In this document: piece after piece, positions 1 through 9,732 of the stretch
How the letters are laid out: each line of letters begins with the position of its first letter
Numbering within the stretch: the stretch's first letter is position 1
Assembly: GCA_004124295.1 (NCBI GenBank)
Contig: SCKI01000013.1
Coordinates: 29,491-93,490 of the forward strand
From: Fidelibacterota bacterium
GTDB lineage: Bacteria > Fidelibacterota > Marinisomatia > SCGC-AAA003-L08 > TS1B11
Length of the DNA stretch: 64,000 bases
Direction of reading: 5' to 3'
Program-made: the position numbers and the translations under genes
The notes under the pieces: model-generated
Database searches by the model: none
The model's input: only the letters and a program-made list of their open reading frames with translations
What the model was told of the DNA's origin: nothing

Positions 1-186
1 TTCGGCCAGCAAAATGGGCAGCCCAACGACGAGAATGCAGATCAGATAGATCAGCGTAAAAGCCCCACCGCCGTTCTCCCCGGCCATATGAGGAAATTTC
101 CAGATATTGCCCAGCCCGACTGCCGAACCCGCAGCAGCCAGGATAAATCCGAACTTGCTGCTCCACTGTTCGCGCCCATTGGTCAT
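1..186 (-). CDS. Sodium:neurotransmitter symporter family protein (N-terminal part, runs off window)
   Basis: Reading the minus strand from an ATG at 186 gives about 62 residues to the window edge. They begin [20 protein letters not shown] and continue with [20 protein letters not shown]. This GLGN-(I/V)W-(K/R)FP signature is the sodium-binding first membrane helix of the NSS/SNF family, which imports amino acids or related solutes with Na+. A second hydrophobic stretch follows ([16 protein letters not shown]). The ATG overlaps the stop of the DUF5683 gene by 4 bases (ATGA), so it is translationally coupled to the upstream gene. Substrate cannot be told from this fragment. Confidence 0.88.
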   Translation of the reverse strand, partial: MTNGREQWSSKFGFILAAAGSAVGLGNIWKFPHMAGENGGGAFTLIYLICILVVGLPILLAE

Positions 187-698
187 GGTTTCTCCTCAAT
201 GGGTGATGGCAATTTTTGCGGCCTGACGCTGGCCGTATCAGGGGGAAAGGGGGCCAGATGGGCGTCTACGTAGGCGTCCAGCATGCCCATGATGTAATAG
301 GCGGCGATCCACCAGGCAAATTTGTTGCGATTCTCAAGGTACTTGTTCCGGGAAAAGGGCAGTTCATAGTCATCGTAATTCACGAAGAACTCACGGCTCT
401 CCTGCCAGCGGGAAAAATAGTAGGCCTCAACGCCCACAAACAGGGCCGCCTTCAGCCATTTGCCGTTGTAAATCTGGCCACCGCCGGGTAACAGTCCGGC
501 CAGCAGGGCGGTCCCGGGGTCCGGAAATGCTTCCTCCGCAGCGGCGCTGGCCACCGGGGCGCCGGCGCCGGTAGCTGGAGTCGCTTCCGGAGCATTGTTC
601 GCCGCAGTGGTAGAGTCGGCCTCCTGGCCCCTGCCAGGCGAGGCGAGCATCAGCAGGAGCGCCACTGCCGGCCAGGCCCGTAATCCGGCGCCGGTCAC
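183..698 (-). CDS. DUF5683-like small membrane protein with signal peptide
   Basis: 171 residues. Residues 1-25 form a signal peptide ending near GRGQ, followed by an Ala/Glu-rich linker to about residue 60. The C-terminal half has a glycine-rich '[20 protein letters not shown]' stretch, a Tyr-rich segment and a final hydrophobic helix ([20 protein letters not shown]). This is the layout of DUF5683, a small envelope protein family of unknown function. It lies 6 bases downstream of the RidA gene and overlaps the symporter by 4 bases. A second DUF5683-like gene lies at 54685-55350. Confidence 0.7.
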   Translation of the reverse strand: MTGAGLRAWPAVALLLMLASPGRGQEADSTTAANNAPEATPATGAGAPVASAAAEEAFPDPGTALLAGLLPGGGQIYNGKWLKAALFVGVEAYYFSRWQESREFFVNYDDYELPFSRNKYLENRNKFAWWIAAYYIMGMLDAYVDAHLAPFPPDTASVRPQKLPSPIEEKP

Positions 699-704
699 CG
701 GTCT

Positions 705-1106
705 TCAGTGCGTGACAGCAATGGCTTCGATTTCGACGGTTACGCCCAACGGCAGGGCCGCCACCTGCACCACGGACCGGGCCGGGGGATCGGCGGTGAA
801 ATAGCGGTTGAATACGGCGTTGAGTCCCGCATAATCATCCAGACTGGTCAGGTAGACGGTAAACTTGAGCACATCGTCCAGGGAGCTCCCTGCCGCCGCC
901 AATATGCCCGATATGTTACGCAGCACCTGCTGGACCTGGTCCTCAAAGGAGCCCACGGCCAGCTGGCCCGTATCCGGGACCAGCGGTATCTGGCCGGCGG
1001 TAAACACCAGGTTGCCCCAGCAGACCCCCTGGCTGTAGGCGCCGATGGCCTGGGGCGCCTGGCTGGTATGGATGATCTTGCGTGGGTGCTTGGCGTCCCG
1101 TGTCAT
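705..1106 (-). CDS. ridA: RidA family reactive enamine/imine deaminase
   Basis: 133 residues, the normal length of the YjgF/YER057c/UK114 family. RidA hydrolyses reactive 2-aminoacrylate and related enamines released by PLP enzymes to the keto acids, working as a cytosolic trimer. Visible family features are the start motif around QAIGAYSQG, the FTAGQIPL strand, and the C-terminal segment with the conserved Arg in PARSVVQVAALPLGVTVEIE. It lies 4 bases after the TolB-like gene and 6 bases before the DUF5683 gene. Family assignment is secure; the exact substrate is inferred. Confidence 0.92.
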   Translation of the reverse strand: MTRDAKHPRKIIHTSQAPQAIGAYSQGVCWGNLVFTAGQIPLVPDTGQLAVGSFEDQVQQVLRNISGILAAAGSSLDDVLKFTVYLTSLDDYAGLNAVFNRYFTADPPARSVVQVAALPLGVTVEIEAIAVTH

Positions 1107-1110
1107 GGCC

Positions 1111-2115
1111 CTAGCGCTCCAGGCCCAGGTTGATCAGCAAGGAGGAACCATAGTTGTAGGTGGTGAAGATGCGGACATCAGCCAGTAGAGCGATGCTTCC
1201 AAATTTTGCAAAGCGGATTTGTCCGCCTAACGTGGTGACGGTCTCTGATGAGTCATCGAATTCGGTGCCGTATAGATCGGTTTCCTCATAGTACTCCCCT
1301 ACGCCGCTGGCAAAGCCCATATAGACTCGCTTGGGAAAGGCGCCCCCACTGCTGGCCGCTATGCCGAAGCCAATGCCCCCTCGGAGGTCATCATAATACT
1401 CGTAGGGATCGAGTTCTTCGTAGCTGCGAAAAGCCAGTGATAAGTTGAAATAGAGCTGCAGATCCATACCGCTCAGGGTCAATCGGAGCCCGGAGAGGCG
1501 CATCATATCCACAGAATAGCCCCCTTCGCCCAGCGGTGTTCCGGCTGTGGCGACCCAGGCACCGGGAAGGCCGGTGGGCAATACTTGTGCTGGTGCCGGC
1601 GTAGCGGCTCGAGCAGGTATGGCCGGGGGGCTGGCCTGACCACCCAGCAGCCGGATCGCCACCTGCCGCATGCCCGTCGTCAGCATATCGTCCACTTCGC
1701 CCCGCAGGTCAAAATCGGCGACCTTCAGCACCTCGCCCGTGCCCACGTCCACCAGCCTGGCCGAGACGGTGTAGGTGTTGCCCACCCTGCTGATGCTGCC
1801 GCCGACCATGCGGGTCGCCCCGAGAAGCTGGCCCACCTCCACCAGGCAGTCGTTGGAGGTGCAGCCGCTCAGCTGAAAGTCCTGTTCCGCCAGGATGTCC
1901 TGCATCATGCCCCGTTCCACCACCTGTGAACCGGTCTTGAATATTTCGTTGCGCAGCCGGTTGGTGAGGGCCAGCACCTCGTTTTCAGGGATGCCGATGC
2001 CGTCGAAATCGAGCACGGCGATGGCCTCCTCCTGGGCCGAAACGGTGTTCAGTAGCAGCAACAGCAGAGGGAGCGCCGCCAATGCCCGTCGGGTCCGAAT
2101 ACGGTGTGCATGCAT
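1111..2115 (-). CDS. TolB/CsgG-like secreted protein
   Basis: 334 residues from the ATG at 2115, preceded by AAAGGGG about 10 bases upstream; an open frame extends to 2193, but this start gives a clean signal peptide (RRALAALPLLLLLLNTVSAQ). The N-terminal domain begins with IAVLDFDGIGIPENE and continues through the Cys-containing LSGCTSNDCLVEVGQLLGA. This resembles the TolB N-terminal/CsgG fold found in many predicted lipoproteins and periplasmic proteins. The C-terminal 150 residues look like beta-rich membrane or surface sequence. It is paralogous to the gene at 25209-26300, sharing the same block of about 130 residues. Specific function unknown. Confidence 0.75.
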   Translation of the reverse strand: MHAHRIRTRRALAALPLLLLLLNTVSAQEEAIAVLDFDGIGIPENEVLALTNRLRNEIFKTGSQVVERGMMQDILAEQDFQLSGCTSNDCLVEVGQLLGATRMVGGSISRVGNTYTVSARLVDVGTGEVLKVADFDLRGEVDDMLTTGMRQVAIRLLGGQASPPAIPARAATPAPAQVLPTGLPGAWVATAGTPLGEGGYSVDMMRLSGLRLTLSGMDLQLYFNLSLAFRSYEELDPYEYYDDLRGGIGFGIAASSGGAFPKRVYMGFASGVGEYYEETDLYGTEFDDSSETVTTLGGQIRFAKFGSIALLADVRIFTTYNYGSSLLINLGLER

Positions 2116-2202
2116 CCTGATGAAGCCCCTTTTAATCTCTACTTGACGGTTGGGAACCACAGAATATACGGCGGCGGGGCGCCACAGCCCCAACCTCTTG
2201 CA

Positions 2203-3666
2203 TCAGCTCTTCACCCAGCGCAAATCGAGTTCCCGGTTGGCCTTGGTTTCGTCCAGCCGGCGGACCGGCGTGTTCACCGGCGCATTGCGCAACGCCTCGG
2301 GATCGCTGTCCACCAGGGCGTCAATCTCATGCAGCATGGCGGCGAAGCGGTCGAGGGTCTGCTTGGTCTCCGATTCGGTCGGCTCGATCATCAGCGCTTC
2401 GGGCACCACCAGGGGAAAATAGACCGTCGGGGCGTGGACCCCGTAGTCGAGGAGTTTTTTGGCTATGTCCAGGGTGGGGATCCCACGCTCCTTCTGGCGC
2501 CGGCCGGAGAGGACAAATTCGTGCATGATGCCGTCCCCATAGGGCAGGTCGAAAACATCCGTCAGCAGGGACTTGAGGTAGTTGGCGTTCAGCACGGCCC
2601 GGCGGCTCATGCTGCGCAGTCCGTCCTCGCCCAGGGCCAGGATATAGGCATAGGCCCGCACCAGCATGCCGAAATTGCCGAAATGCCCGTGCATGCGGCC
2701 GATGCTCTCCGGGCCACCCGGCTCCCAGGCGTAGCTGCCGTTCGATTCGGTCACCAGCGGTCCCGGCAGGTAAGGGGCCAGCTGGGCCGTCACCCCGATG
2801 GGGCCGGCGCCCGGGCCGCCGCCGCCGTGGGGCGTGGAAAAGGTCTTGTGCAGGTTGATGTGGGTAATGTCGAAACCCATGTCGGCGGGCCGGGCCAGGC
2901 CGATCAGGGCATTCAGGTTGGCTCCGTCCATGTACATCAGGCCCCCGGCAGCGTGGATCATGCCGGTAATCTCCTCGATATGGTCCTCGAACAGACCCAG
3001 CGTGTTGGGCTGGGTCAGCATCATGCCGGCCACATCGGGGCCCAGCTTGCTCTTGAGATCGGCCCGGTCTACCCGGCCCTCCCCGTCCGTGGCCACCTTC
3101 ACCGTCCGGTAGCCGCCCATAATGACGCTGGCCGGGTTGGTGCCGTGGGCCGAATCGGGTATCACAATGGTCTGCCGGTCCGCCCCCCTGGAGGCGTGGT
3201 ACTTGCGTATCATCAGCACGCCGGTGAGTTCCCCGGAAGAGCCTGCCGGAGGCTGGAGGGTGAAGCGGTCCATGCCGGTGATCCCCTTGAGAGCCTGCTC
3301 AAGCCTGGCCATGACCTCCAGCGCCCCCTGGACCTGATCGGCCGGCTGCCGGGGGTGCAGCTGGGCAAAGCCGGGCAAGCTGGCAATGGCATCGTTGATC
3401 TTGGGATTATACTTCATGGTACAGCTGCCCAGGGGATAAATGTCCCGGTCCACATGATGATTGCGCACCGACAGCCCGATGAAGTGCCGCAGCACCTCCG
3501 GCTCGGAGACTTCCGGCAGTGGCGCCGGCTGCTTGCGGAGCAGGCGGGCATCAAGCACGGCGGCCGGGTCGGTGGCGGGCACGTCGGAGGCCGGGGGACG
3601 GTGCCCGATGCGGCCCGGGACCGATTTATCGAAAAGTGAGGCCGGTGGGGCCGTCGCTGCGCTCAT
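2203..3666 (-). CDS. gcvPB: Glycine dehydrogenase (decarboxylating) subunit 2
   Basis: 487 residues, full length for the C-terminal half of the split P-protein. With GcvPA it decarboxylates glycine and passes the aminomethyl group to the H-protein lipoyl arm. PLP binds the Lys in DITHINLHKTFSTPHGGGGP (K274), and the Gly-rich loop right after it is typical. Its ATG overlaps the alaS stop (ATGA), so the two are co-translated. No gcvPA, gcvT or gcvH lies in the window, so its partners must be elsewhere. Confidence 0.95.
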   Translation of the reverse strand: MSAATAPPASLFDKSVPGRIGHRPPASDVPATDPAAVLDARLLRKQPAPLPEVSEPEVLRHFIGLSVRNHHVDRDIYPLGSCTMKYNPKINDAIASLPGFAQLHPRQPADQVQGALEVMARLEQALKGITGMDRFTLQPPAGSSGELTGVLMIRKYHASRGADRQTIVIPDSAHGTNPASVIMGGYRTVKVATDGEGRVDRADLKSKLGPDVAGMMLTQPNTLGLFEDHIEEITGMIHAAGGLMYMDGANLNALIGLARPADMGFDITHINLHKTFSTPHGGGGPGAGPIGVTAQLAPYLPGPLVTESNGSYAWEPGGPESIGRMHGHFGNFGMLVRAYAYILALGEDGLRSMSRRAVLNANYLKSLLTDVFDLPYGDGIMHEFVLSGRRQKERGIPTLDIAKKLLDYGVHAPTVYFPLVVPEALMIEPTESETKQTLDRFAAMLHEIDALVDSDPEALRNAPVNTPVRRLDETKANRELDLRWVKS

Positions 3667-6290
3667 GATTGGGTCCTTTGCAAATAGGCCGCCAGCAGAT
3701 CGGGAACTCTGGACATGGCCATATCCAGCAGGGCCGCATCCTTGCTGCCGGCTGTTGCCAGCGTGGGAGAACCGCCGCCGCCGCCGTTAATCTCCCGGGC
3801 CACCGTCTTGATAAAATCGCCGGCCGGGATTTTGCCGCTGAGATCATCGCTTACGGCCACCACCAGGCTCGGTTTTTCCTGCAGCACCGTGCCCAGCACC
3901 ACCACCGCCGATTCCAGGCGCCGCTTCACCGCGACGGCCAAGTCCTTGAAGGCATCCATTTCGGGCACCTCCACCCTGTCGCTGAGCAGGGTGATCCCGT
4001 CCACCTGCAGCGCCTTGGCCAGCAGCTCGCCGGCCAGATCCCGGTTGGACCGGTCGGCGGCGGACCTCAGCTGCTGTTCCAATGTCTTGATCCGCTCCCG
4101 TTGCTGGCGCACCATCCCGGTCAACTGGGCCGGCGGAGCATTGAGTTCCCCGCTCAGTTCGCTGAGGAGCGCTTCCTGCCGCCGCACATAGGCCAGGGCC
4201 CCCTCGCCGGTGACCGCCTCGATGCGCCGCACGCCGGCTGCCAGGGCCGACTCGCTGGTGATCTTGAAAAAGCCGATATCGCCGGTACGCTCCACATGGG
4301 TGCCGCCGCAGAGCTCCCGGCTGAATCCGGGCACGTCGATGACCCTCACCCGGTCGCCGTACTTCTCGCCGAACATGGCCACCGCGCCACTCGCCTTGGC
4401 CTCATCGAAGGGCATTTCTGTCGCCGAGACTTTGCTGTTGTCGCGGATAACATCGTTAACCATTCTCTCTACGTCGGTGAGCTGCTCCAACGTGACTTTC
4501 TCATAATGGGTTAGGTCAAACCTGAGTTTATCGGAGTTAACGTGCGATCCGGCCTGGTGCACGTGGTCCCCCAGCACCACCTTGAGGGCCTTGTGCATCA
4601 GGTGCGTGGCGGTGTGGTTCAGGCGGATGGCCTGGCGTCGGGAGGCGTCGACGGTGGCCTCCAATTCTATTGGACCAGCGATGGTCCCCTTTATTGGATG
4701 GCAGCGGTGCACGATTTCGGTGCGCCCCTCCACTACTTGCTTATTTGTGTCCATGACATGCAACTCCAGCCCACCTCCTGTCAAGGTACCGGTGTCGCCT
4801 ACCTGCCCCCCCGAATTGGCATAAAATGGGGTACGATCCAGGACAACATCAATCCACTTATCACTGATAATTCGGTACTTTAAGATTTGCCCGGTGGCTG
4901 TGGTAGTCTCGTAGCCGAGGAATTCCGAACCAGTTCCTTCCTTCACAGTAGTCCAAGGCACCTCCTCCTGCTGAGCCGCTTGTCCGCCCCCTGCTCTGGC
5001 TTGTTCCCGCTGGCTGGCCATGGCTTCGTCAAAACCGGCGCTATCGACTTCCAGATCACGCTCACGGGCCATCAGCTCGGTGAGGTCCAGGGGAAAACCG
5101 TAGGTATCGTACAACTTGAAGGCGTCGGCTCCGGGGATGGTGTCGCCCTCAGACAGGGGCGCGGTGATTTTCGTGAACAGCTCCAGCCCACGGTCGAGTG
5201 TCTCGCCGAAGGAAATTTCCTCGGCCTGGATCACCTTCTTGATATGTTCCTGGCGCTCGACGATTTCCGGGTAGGCGGCGCCCATGATATCCACAACCGT
5301 ATCGACCAGCTTGTAGATGAACGGCTCGTGCTGGTCCAGCATGCGGCCGAACCGGGCCGCCCGGCGCAGAATCCGGCGCACCACGTAGCCCCGGCCCTCG
5401 TTGCTGGGCAGGGCGCCGTCGGCCAGGGAGAAAGTGAGCATACGCACATGGTCCGCCAGGACCCGGTGGGGGGTGCCGCTGTCGTTGACGCTGTAGGCCC
5501 GGCCGGTCTGCTGAGCCACCTGCTCAATGATGGGCGCAAAAAGATCGGTGGAGTAGTTGGAGGTCTGTTTTTGAAGCACGCCGACGATGCGCTCCAGACC
5601 GGCGCCGGTGTCCACATGCCTGGCCGGCAGGTCTCCCAGCGAGCCATCCTCCAGACGGTTATTCTGGATGAAAACCAGGTTCCAGATCTCCCGGTAATCC
5701 GCCTCGGCGTTGACCCCCACCGCCTTCATCCGGCCCAGGTCCTCACCGATATAGTAGTGGATCTCCGAGCACGGCCCGCAGGGACCGGTAGCCCCCATCT
5801 CCCAGAAATTCTCCTTGTCGCCGAAGGCCAGTATCCGCTCCGGGGCGATGTCGGTCACCTCCCTCCAGAGCCTGGCCGCCTCGTCATCCGTGTCGTGGAC
5901 CGTGGCCCAGAGGCGCTCCTTCTCGAAACCCCATACGCCGGTGAGCAGCTCCCAGGCCCACTCGATGGCCTCGGCCTTGTAGTAGTCGCCAAAGGACCAG
6001 TTGCCGAGCATTTCGAAGAAAGTGTGGTGGTAGTGGTCCGCCCCGACCTCCTCCAGATCGTTGTGCTTGCCGGAAACCCGGATGCACTTCTGGCTGTTGA
6101 CCGCCCGGGGCTGGGCCGGCTCTGCCTGTCCCAGGAAGATCGGCTTGAACTGGTTCATGCCGGCATTGGTGAACAGGAGCGTGGGATCATCCAGCGGCAC
6201 CACCGGGCTGGAGCGCACAAAGGTGTGGCCCTTCCCTTCGAAGAACTCGATAAAGTCCCGGCGGATATCCTGGCTGGTTTTCATGCTCAA
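3663..6290 (-). CDS. alaS: Alanyl-tRNA synthetase
   Basis: 875 residues, normal for bacterial AlaRS, which charges tRNA-Ala. The N-terminal class II catalytic core carries SSPVVPLDDPTLLFTNAGMN and the later GRGYVVRRILRRAARFGR. The editing domain shows HTATHLMHKAL and the zinc-site CGGTHVERTGD motif. A C-terminal coiled region and a glycine-rich DHHA1-type domain (NGGGGGSPTLATAG) complete it. It sits in the common recA-recX-alaS order, about 80 bases after recX. It lacks an obvious leader of its own. Confidence 0.98.
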   Translation of the reverse strand: MSMKTSQDIRRDFIEFFEGKGHTFVRSSPVVPLDDPTLLFTNAGMNQFKPIFLGQAEPAQPRAVNSQKCIRVSGKHNDLEEVGADHYHHTFFEMLGNWSFGDYYKAEAIEWAWELLTGVWGFEKERLWATVHDTDDEAARLWREVTDIAPERILAFGDKENFWEMGATGPCGPCSEIHYYIGEDLGRMKAVGVNAEADYREIWNLVFIQNNRLEDGSLGDLPARHVDTGAGLERIVGVLQKQTSNYSTDLFAPIIEQVAQQTGRAYSVNDSGTPHRVLADHVRMLTFSLADGALPSNEGRGYVVRRILRRAARFGRMLDQHEPFIYKLVDTVVDIMGAAYPEIVERQEHIKKVIQAEEISFGETLDRGLELFTKITAPLSEGDTIPGADAFKLYDTYGFPLDLTELMARERDLEVDSAGFDEAMASQREQARAGGGQAAQQEEVPWTTVKEGTGSEFLGYETTTATGQILKYRIISDKWIDVVLDRTPFYANSGGQVGDTGTLTGGGLELHVMDTNKQVVEGRTEIVHRCHPIKGTIAGPIELEATVDASRRQAIRLNHTATHLMHKALKVVLGDHVHQAGSHVNSDKLRFDLTHYEKVTLEQLTDVERMVNDVIRDNSKVSATEMPFDEAKASGAVAMFGEKYGDRVRVIDVPGFSRELCGGTHVERTGDIGFFKITSESALAAGVRRIEAVTGEGALAYVRRQEALLSELSGELNAPPAQLTGMVRQQRERIKTLEQQLRSAADRSNRDLAGELLAKALQVDGITLLSDRVEVPEMDAFKDLAVAVKRRLESAVVVLGTVLQEKPSLVVAVSDDLSGKIPAGDFIKTVAREINGGGGGSPTLATAGSKDAALLDMAMSRVPDLLAAYLQRTQS

Positions 6291-6366
6291 AATGCCTGCT
6301 TGCGTGTCACTGGAAACAGGGAAGTTAGCCTACCTCTGCCGGGGGAGCCATAGCCCAATCGAAAGC

Positions 6367-6807
6367 TCAGGCAAGTTTGTCCAGGACGGGCCCGATCACC
6401 TCCCAGCCGTAGCCCCGGCGCTGCAGAAATCCGCTCAGGCGCTGCCGCCGCTTTTGATCCGGCTGACCGGCGCTGCTGCGCCACTGCTTTTGGGCCAGGG
6501 GCAGAATGGCCTCCACCAGGTCCGCTTCCCCGACCGTCTCGCTGATCACCCGCTGCGCCAGATCGGGAGCGATGCCCTTGCTGGCCAGCGCGTTCTGCAA
6601 CCGCCGGGGACCCCAGCCCTTGTTGCGCCATTTTTCCCCGGCGTACTGGCGGGCAAATTCTTCGTCCGACTGGTAGCCTTTCTCGCGGAAGTCGTCCAGG
6701 GTCTGGGTGATCAGGTCGCCATCCAGCCTTTTCCGGCGCAACCGTTGCTCCAGCTCCATCCGGCTCCGGGCCCTGACGGCCAGCAAGCGAAAGGCCGCAT
6801 CGCGCAC
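6367..6807 (-). CDS. recX: RecX regulatory protein
   Basis: 146 residues from a GTG at 6807. RecX binds RecA filaments and inhibits or tunes RecA activity. The repeated three-helix RecX modules are visible: RARSRMELEQRLRRKRLD, GYQSDEEFARQYAGEKWRNK, and a last one ending at GYGWEVIGPVLDKL. It lies 60 bases after recA. The frame stays open upstream to a TAG at 6844-6842. An ATT at 6837 would add ten residues and match the usual length before the first helix better, so the true start is uncertain. Confidence 0.9.
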   Translation of the reverse strand: MRDAAFRLLAVRARSRMELEQRLRRKRLDGDLITQTLDDFREKGYQSDEEFARQYAGEKWRNKGWGPRRLQNALASKGIAPDLAQRVISETVGEADLVEAILPLAQKQWRSSAGQPDQKRRQRLSGFLQRRGYGWEVIGPVLDKLA

Positions 6808-6867
6808 CTTCTGGCGTTCGTCTGCGGCCTGACTAATCGCGGTTTCCTATGCGGGCAGCTATCCGGC

Positions 6868-7929
6868 TCAGGTCTGTTCAACCTCCGGCGCCGCTTCCGC
6901 TTCCGCTTCCGGCTCAGGTTCAGCCTCCGGGCCCTCTGCGTTCAGACCCAGGAAGGCCCGTACCTCGACATCAATTTTAGCCCGGGTTTCAAGCTCCTCG
7001 ATCAGGAACTGCTTGGCATTTTCCCGGCCCTGGCCCAGGCGCAGATCGCCGTAAGAATACCAGGAGCCGCTTTTTTGCACCACATCCGCTTCCAGGCCGA
7101 TATCGAGCAGTTCACCTTCGTAGGAGATGCCTTTCCCGAACATGATATCGAATTCCGCCTGCCTAAAGGGGGGCGCCACCTTGTTTTTTACGACCTTGAC
7201 CCGGGTCCGGTTGCCGACCATGAGATCGCCTTCTTTCAAAGCGGCGATGCGGCGGATATCAAGCCGTATCGATGAGTAGAATTTGAGTGCCCGCCCTCCC
7301 GGCGTGGTCTCCGGGCTGCCGTACATGACCCCAATTTTCTCCCTGATCTGGTTGACGAAGATCACCGTCGTGTTCGACTTGGAGACGGTGCCGGTCAGTT
7401 TCCGCAGGGCCTGGCTCATCAGTCTGGCCTGGAGGCCCACATGCGTATCGCCCATTTCGCCATCGAGCTCGGCCTTGGGCACCAGGGCCGCCACCGAATC
7501 GATCACCACCACGGCCACCGCCTTGCTGCGGACCAACGCCTCCGTAATTTCCATCGCCTGTTCGCCCGTATCGGGCTGGGATATAAGCAGGTTCTGAATA
7601 TCGACACCCAGGTTCTGGGCATAGCCTGGGTCCAGGGCATGTTCGGCATCAATAAATGCCGCGTAGCCGCCGGCCTTCTGGGCCTCGGCGATGGCATGCA
7701 GGGCCAGGGTCGTTTTCCCCGACGACTCGGGGCCATATATTTCCGCCACGCGTCCCCGGGGCAGGCCTCCCACACCCAAGGCCATATCCAGCGACAGGGA
7801 ACCGGTCGAAATGACATCCATGGGGGTCAAGGCCTTGTCACCGAGGCGCATTAGGGAGCCCTTGCCGAACTGGCGGTCAATATAGGTGATGGTCGACTCT
7901 ATGGCCTGGAGCTTATCCTGATCTATCAT
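6868..7929 (-). CDS. recA: RecA recombinase
   Basis: 353 residues, full length. RecA forms ATP-dependent filaments on single-stranded DNA, pairs homologous strands and triggers cleavage of LexA-type repressors. Walker A is GPESSGKT at residues 66-73; the MAW motif and L2 loop ([23 protein letters not shown], split here by its conserved Gly-rich part) are present. The C-terminus is acidic and Pro/Glu/Ala-rich ([18 protein letters not shown]), as is common. The start overlaps the thpR stop as ATGA. A LexA-like S24 repressor at 60202-60915 is a plausible target. Confidence 0.98.
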   Translation of the reverse strand: MIDQDKLQAIESTITYIDRQFGKGSLMRLGDKALTPMDVISTGSLSLDMALGVGGLPRGRVAEIYGPESSGKTTLALHAIAEAQKAGGYAAFIDAEHALDPGYAQNLGVDIQNLLISQPDTGEQAMEITEALVRSKAVAVVVIDSVAALVPKAELDGEMGDTHVGLQARLMSQALRKLTGTVSKSNTTVIFVNQIREKIGVMYGSPETTPGGRALKFYSSIRLDIRRIAALKEGDLMVGNRTRVKVVKNKVAPPFRQAEFDIMFGKGISYEGELLDIGLEADVVQKSGSWYSYGDLRLGQGRENAKQFLIEELETRAKIDVEVRAFLGLNAEGPEAEPEPEAEAEAAPEVEQT

Positions 7930-8513
7930 GATCTCTCCTGATCACTGCTGTTCAATTGAAATGAAGCCAAAGGGACATAGGAAACTCCCCTTTCCCCCAC
8001 CCGGCTCTCGTACAAATGTAATACCTCCAACGAGCAATCAACAGGCTGATACTCGGCCTGCAGAAACATGCTCACATCCGGCGGCAACTTCTGCGGGTAG
8101 CGGACCCTGCCCAAGGTCACATGGGGGATGTAATCCCGGGGCTGTTGGGGAAAGCCCAGCGGCTCCAGCAGGCCGTGAATGGCCCCCTCCATCCGCTGCA
8201 CCGCCGCGATGTCCCCCTCCACCCCCATCCACAGCACCCGGGGCCGGGTAGGGGCCGGAAAGACACCGGTGCCGGCCAGATTGATCTGCATGGTCCTAAA
8301 ATCCGCCAGGCCGCTTTCCGCCGCAGAGACGATCCCGGCCACCGCCGAGTCAGGTGTCGGGCCCAGGTAGCGCAGGGTCAGGTGGATGTTTCGGGCCGGG
8401 ACCCAGCGCACGGTCTTCTTCGGATCCCCGACCAGGGTGCGCAGTTCCCGGCTTATCCGGATCACCTCCCCGGGCAGCTCGAAGCCGAAGAACAGCCTGA
8501 CCAGATCATCCAT
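7926..8513 (-). CDS. thpR: RNA 2',3'-cyclic phosphodiesterase
   Basis: 195 residues from the ATG at 8513, which overlaps the cinA stop by 8 bases; the longer open frame up to 8588 only reads back into cinA. The 2H phosphoesterase fold carries two HxTx motifs, HLTL at residues 44-47 and HVTL at 131-134. The family opens 2',3'-cyclic phosphates on RNA and was first described as LigT, a 2'-5' RNA ligase. It is coupled to recA by an ATGA overlap. The biological substrate is not known. Confidence 0.93.
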   Translation of the reverse strand: MDDLVRLFFGFELPGEVIRISRELRTLVGDPKKTVRWVPARNIHLTLRYLGPTPDSAVAGIVSAAESGLADFRTMQINLAGTGVFPAPTRPRVLWMGVEGDIAAVQRMEGAIHGLLEPLGFPQQPRDYIPHVTLGRVRYPQKLPPDVSMFLQAEYQPVDCSLEVLHLYESRVGERGVSYVPLASFQLNSSDQERS

Positions 8514-9732
8514 GCCGTTGCAGCTCCAACCTGAGCAGGTCGAGCACACTCTGCGCCGCCGCCCGGCGATGCGGCTCACGTTCCGCAATCAGATGGGCTT
8601 CCCGCACCTTCGTCGCGCCGGATCCTGCCACCGCCAGGTAGACCAGCCCTACCGGCTTGGCCTGTGACCCACCTCCCGGGCCGGAAATGCCCGTGGTGGC
8701 CAAACCCCAATCGGCGTGCAAAGCCGCGCGAACCCCGGCAGCCATTTCGAGGGCCACTTCGGCGCTGACCGCCCCGTGGGCTGCGAGGGTCTCTGCCCGG
8801 ACGCCGAGCAGGTCAATCTTTGAGCGGTCGCTATAGGCCACCACAGCGCCCTGAAACCAGGCCGAACTGCCTGCCTCAGCCGTGCTGGCCGCCGCCGCCA
8901 GGCCCCCGGTGCACGATTCGGCGATGGCCAGGCTTTCGCCCCGCTGGGCCAGCAACTGGCCGACCCGCCGGGCCAGGCTGTCGCCATGGGTGCTGTAAAT
9001 CTTGTCGCCCAGGATGCGGGCCAGATCGTCGGCAGCCCGGTCCACCGCTGCGCTGCCGGCGGCGCCGGTTGCCCCCGCCCGAATCCTGATATCGACGCCT
9101 GTGACATCGGTGAGCAGCCCGACCTGCACCCCCTCCAGGGCCTCCAGGGCCGGCCCCAGTTGCTGGGCCAGGGCGCTCTCAAACAGTCCGGTGGTGCGCA
9201 GGGTCCGCAGCGGCAGTTCAGGCCCCTCCAGGCTGGGCAGCAGCGAGCCGGTAACAATAGCCTCCATTTCCCGGGGGACGCCGGGCAGAAGGATAAAGGT
9301 GGTGGCAGCCGAACGGAATTTCAGGCCCAGAGCGGTCCCCGCCGGGTTGGGCAGGGTCTCGCAGGCGGTGGGGATTTCGGCCTGGGAGCGGTTGTTGTCC
9401 GGGATGTCATAGCCGCGCGCCTCGAACCGCGAAACCAGCTCCGCCCAGTAGGCCTCATCGAAGCGCAGACCGCAATCGAAGTAGGCACAGCAGGCCAGCT
9501 TGGTCACATCGTCGTGGGTGGGACCGAGTCCGCCGGTGACCAGCACCAGGTCGAACTGCCCATCCCAGCGGGCCAGCGCCTCCACGATGTGCTCTTTGAC
9601 GTCACCTACCGAGGCCTTGGCGGCGACAGAGACCCCCCGCGAGGCCAGTGCACGGGCCAGCCAGGCGCTGTTGGAGTCGGTCACATAGCCGTCCAGCAGC
9701 TCATCGCCGACCGTGAGTATGGCGGCCTTCAT
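8506..9732 (-). CDS. cinA: CinA family protein: molybdopterin-binding domain plus NMN deamidase domain
   Basis: 408 residues. Residues 1-170 are the MoCF/COG1058 domain (AAILTVGDELLDGYVTDSNS, VTGGLGPTHDDVTK). The C-terminal 160 residues are the PncC-like NMN amidohydrolase domain, with SLAIAESCTGGLAAA and SGPGGGSQAKPVGLVYLA. The two-domain form acts in NAD recycling and nucleotide sanitation in other bacteria; linkage to competence is historical and not universal. It is coupled to pgpA (4-base overlap) and thpR (8-base overlap). Confidence 0.95.
   Translation of the reverse strand: MKAAILTVGDELLDGYVTDSNSAWLARALASRGVSVAAKASVGDVKEHIVEALARWDGQFDLVLVTGGLGPTHDDVTKLACCAYFDCGLRFDEAYWAELVSRFEARGYDIPDNNRSQAEIPTACETLPNPAGTALGLKFRSAATTFILLPGVPREMEAIVTGSLLPSLEGPELPLRTLRTTGLFESALAQQLGPALEALEGVQVGLLTDVTGVDIRIRAGATGAAGSAAVDRAADDLARILGDKIYSTHGDSLARRVGQLLAQRGESLAIAESCTGGLAAAASTAEAGSSAWFQGAVVAYSDRSKIDLLGVRAETLAAHGAVSAEVALEMAAGVRAALHADWGLATTGISGPGGGSQAKPVGLVYLAVAGSGATKVREAHLIAEREPHRRAAAQSVLDLLRLELQRHG

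Noticed and set aside
2104..3639. Long plus-strand open frames antisense to gcvPB, alaS, dnaX and the FecR gene (for example 2104-3639, 4887-6353, 11879-13486, 15069-17834)
   Set aside because: They are mirror frames of high-GC minus-strand genes, have His/Gly/Gln-rich low-complexity translations and no family signature.
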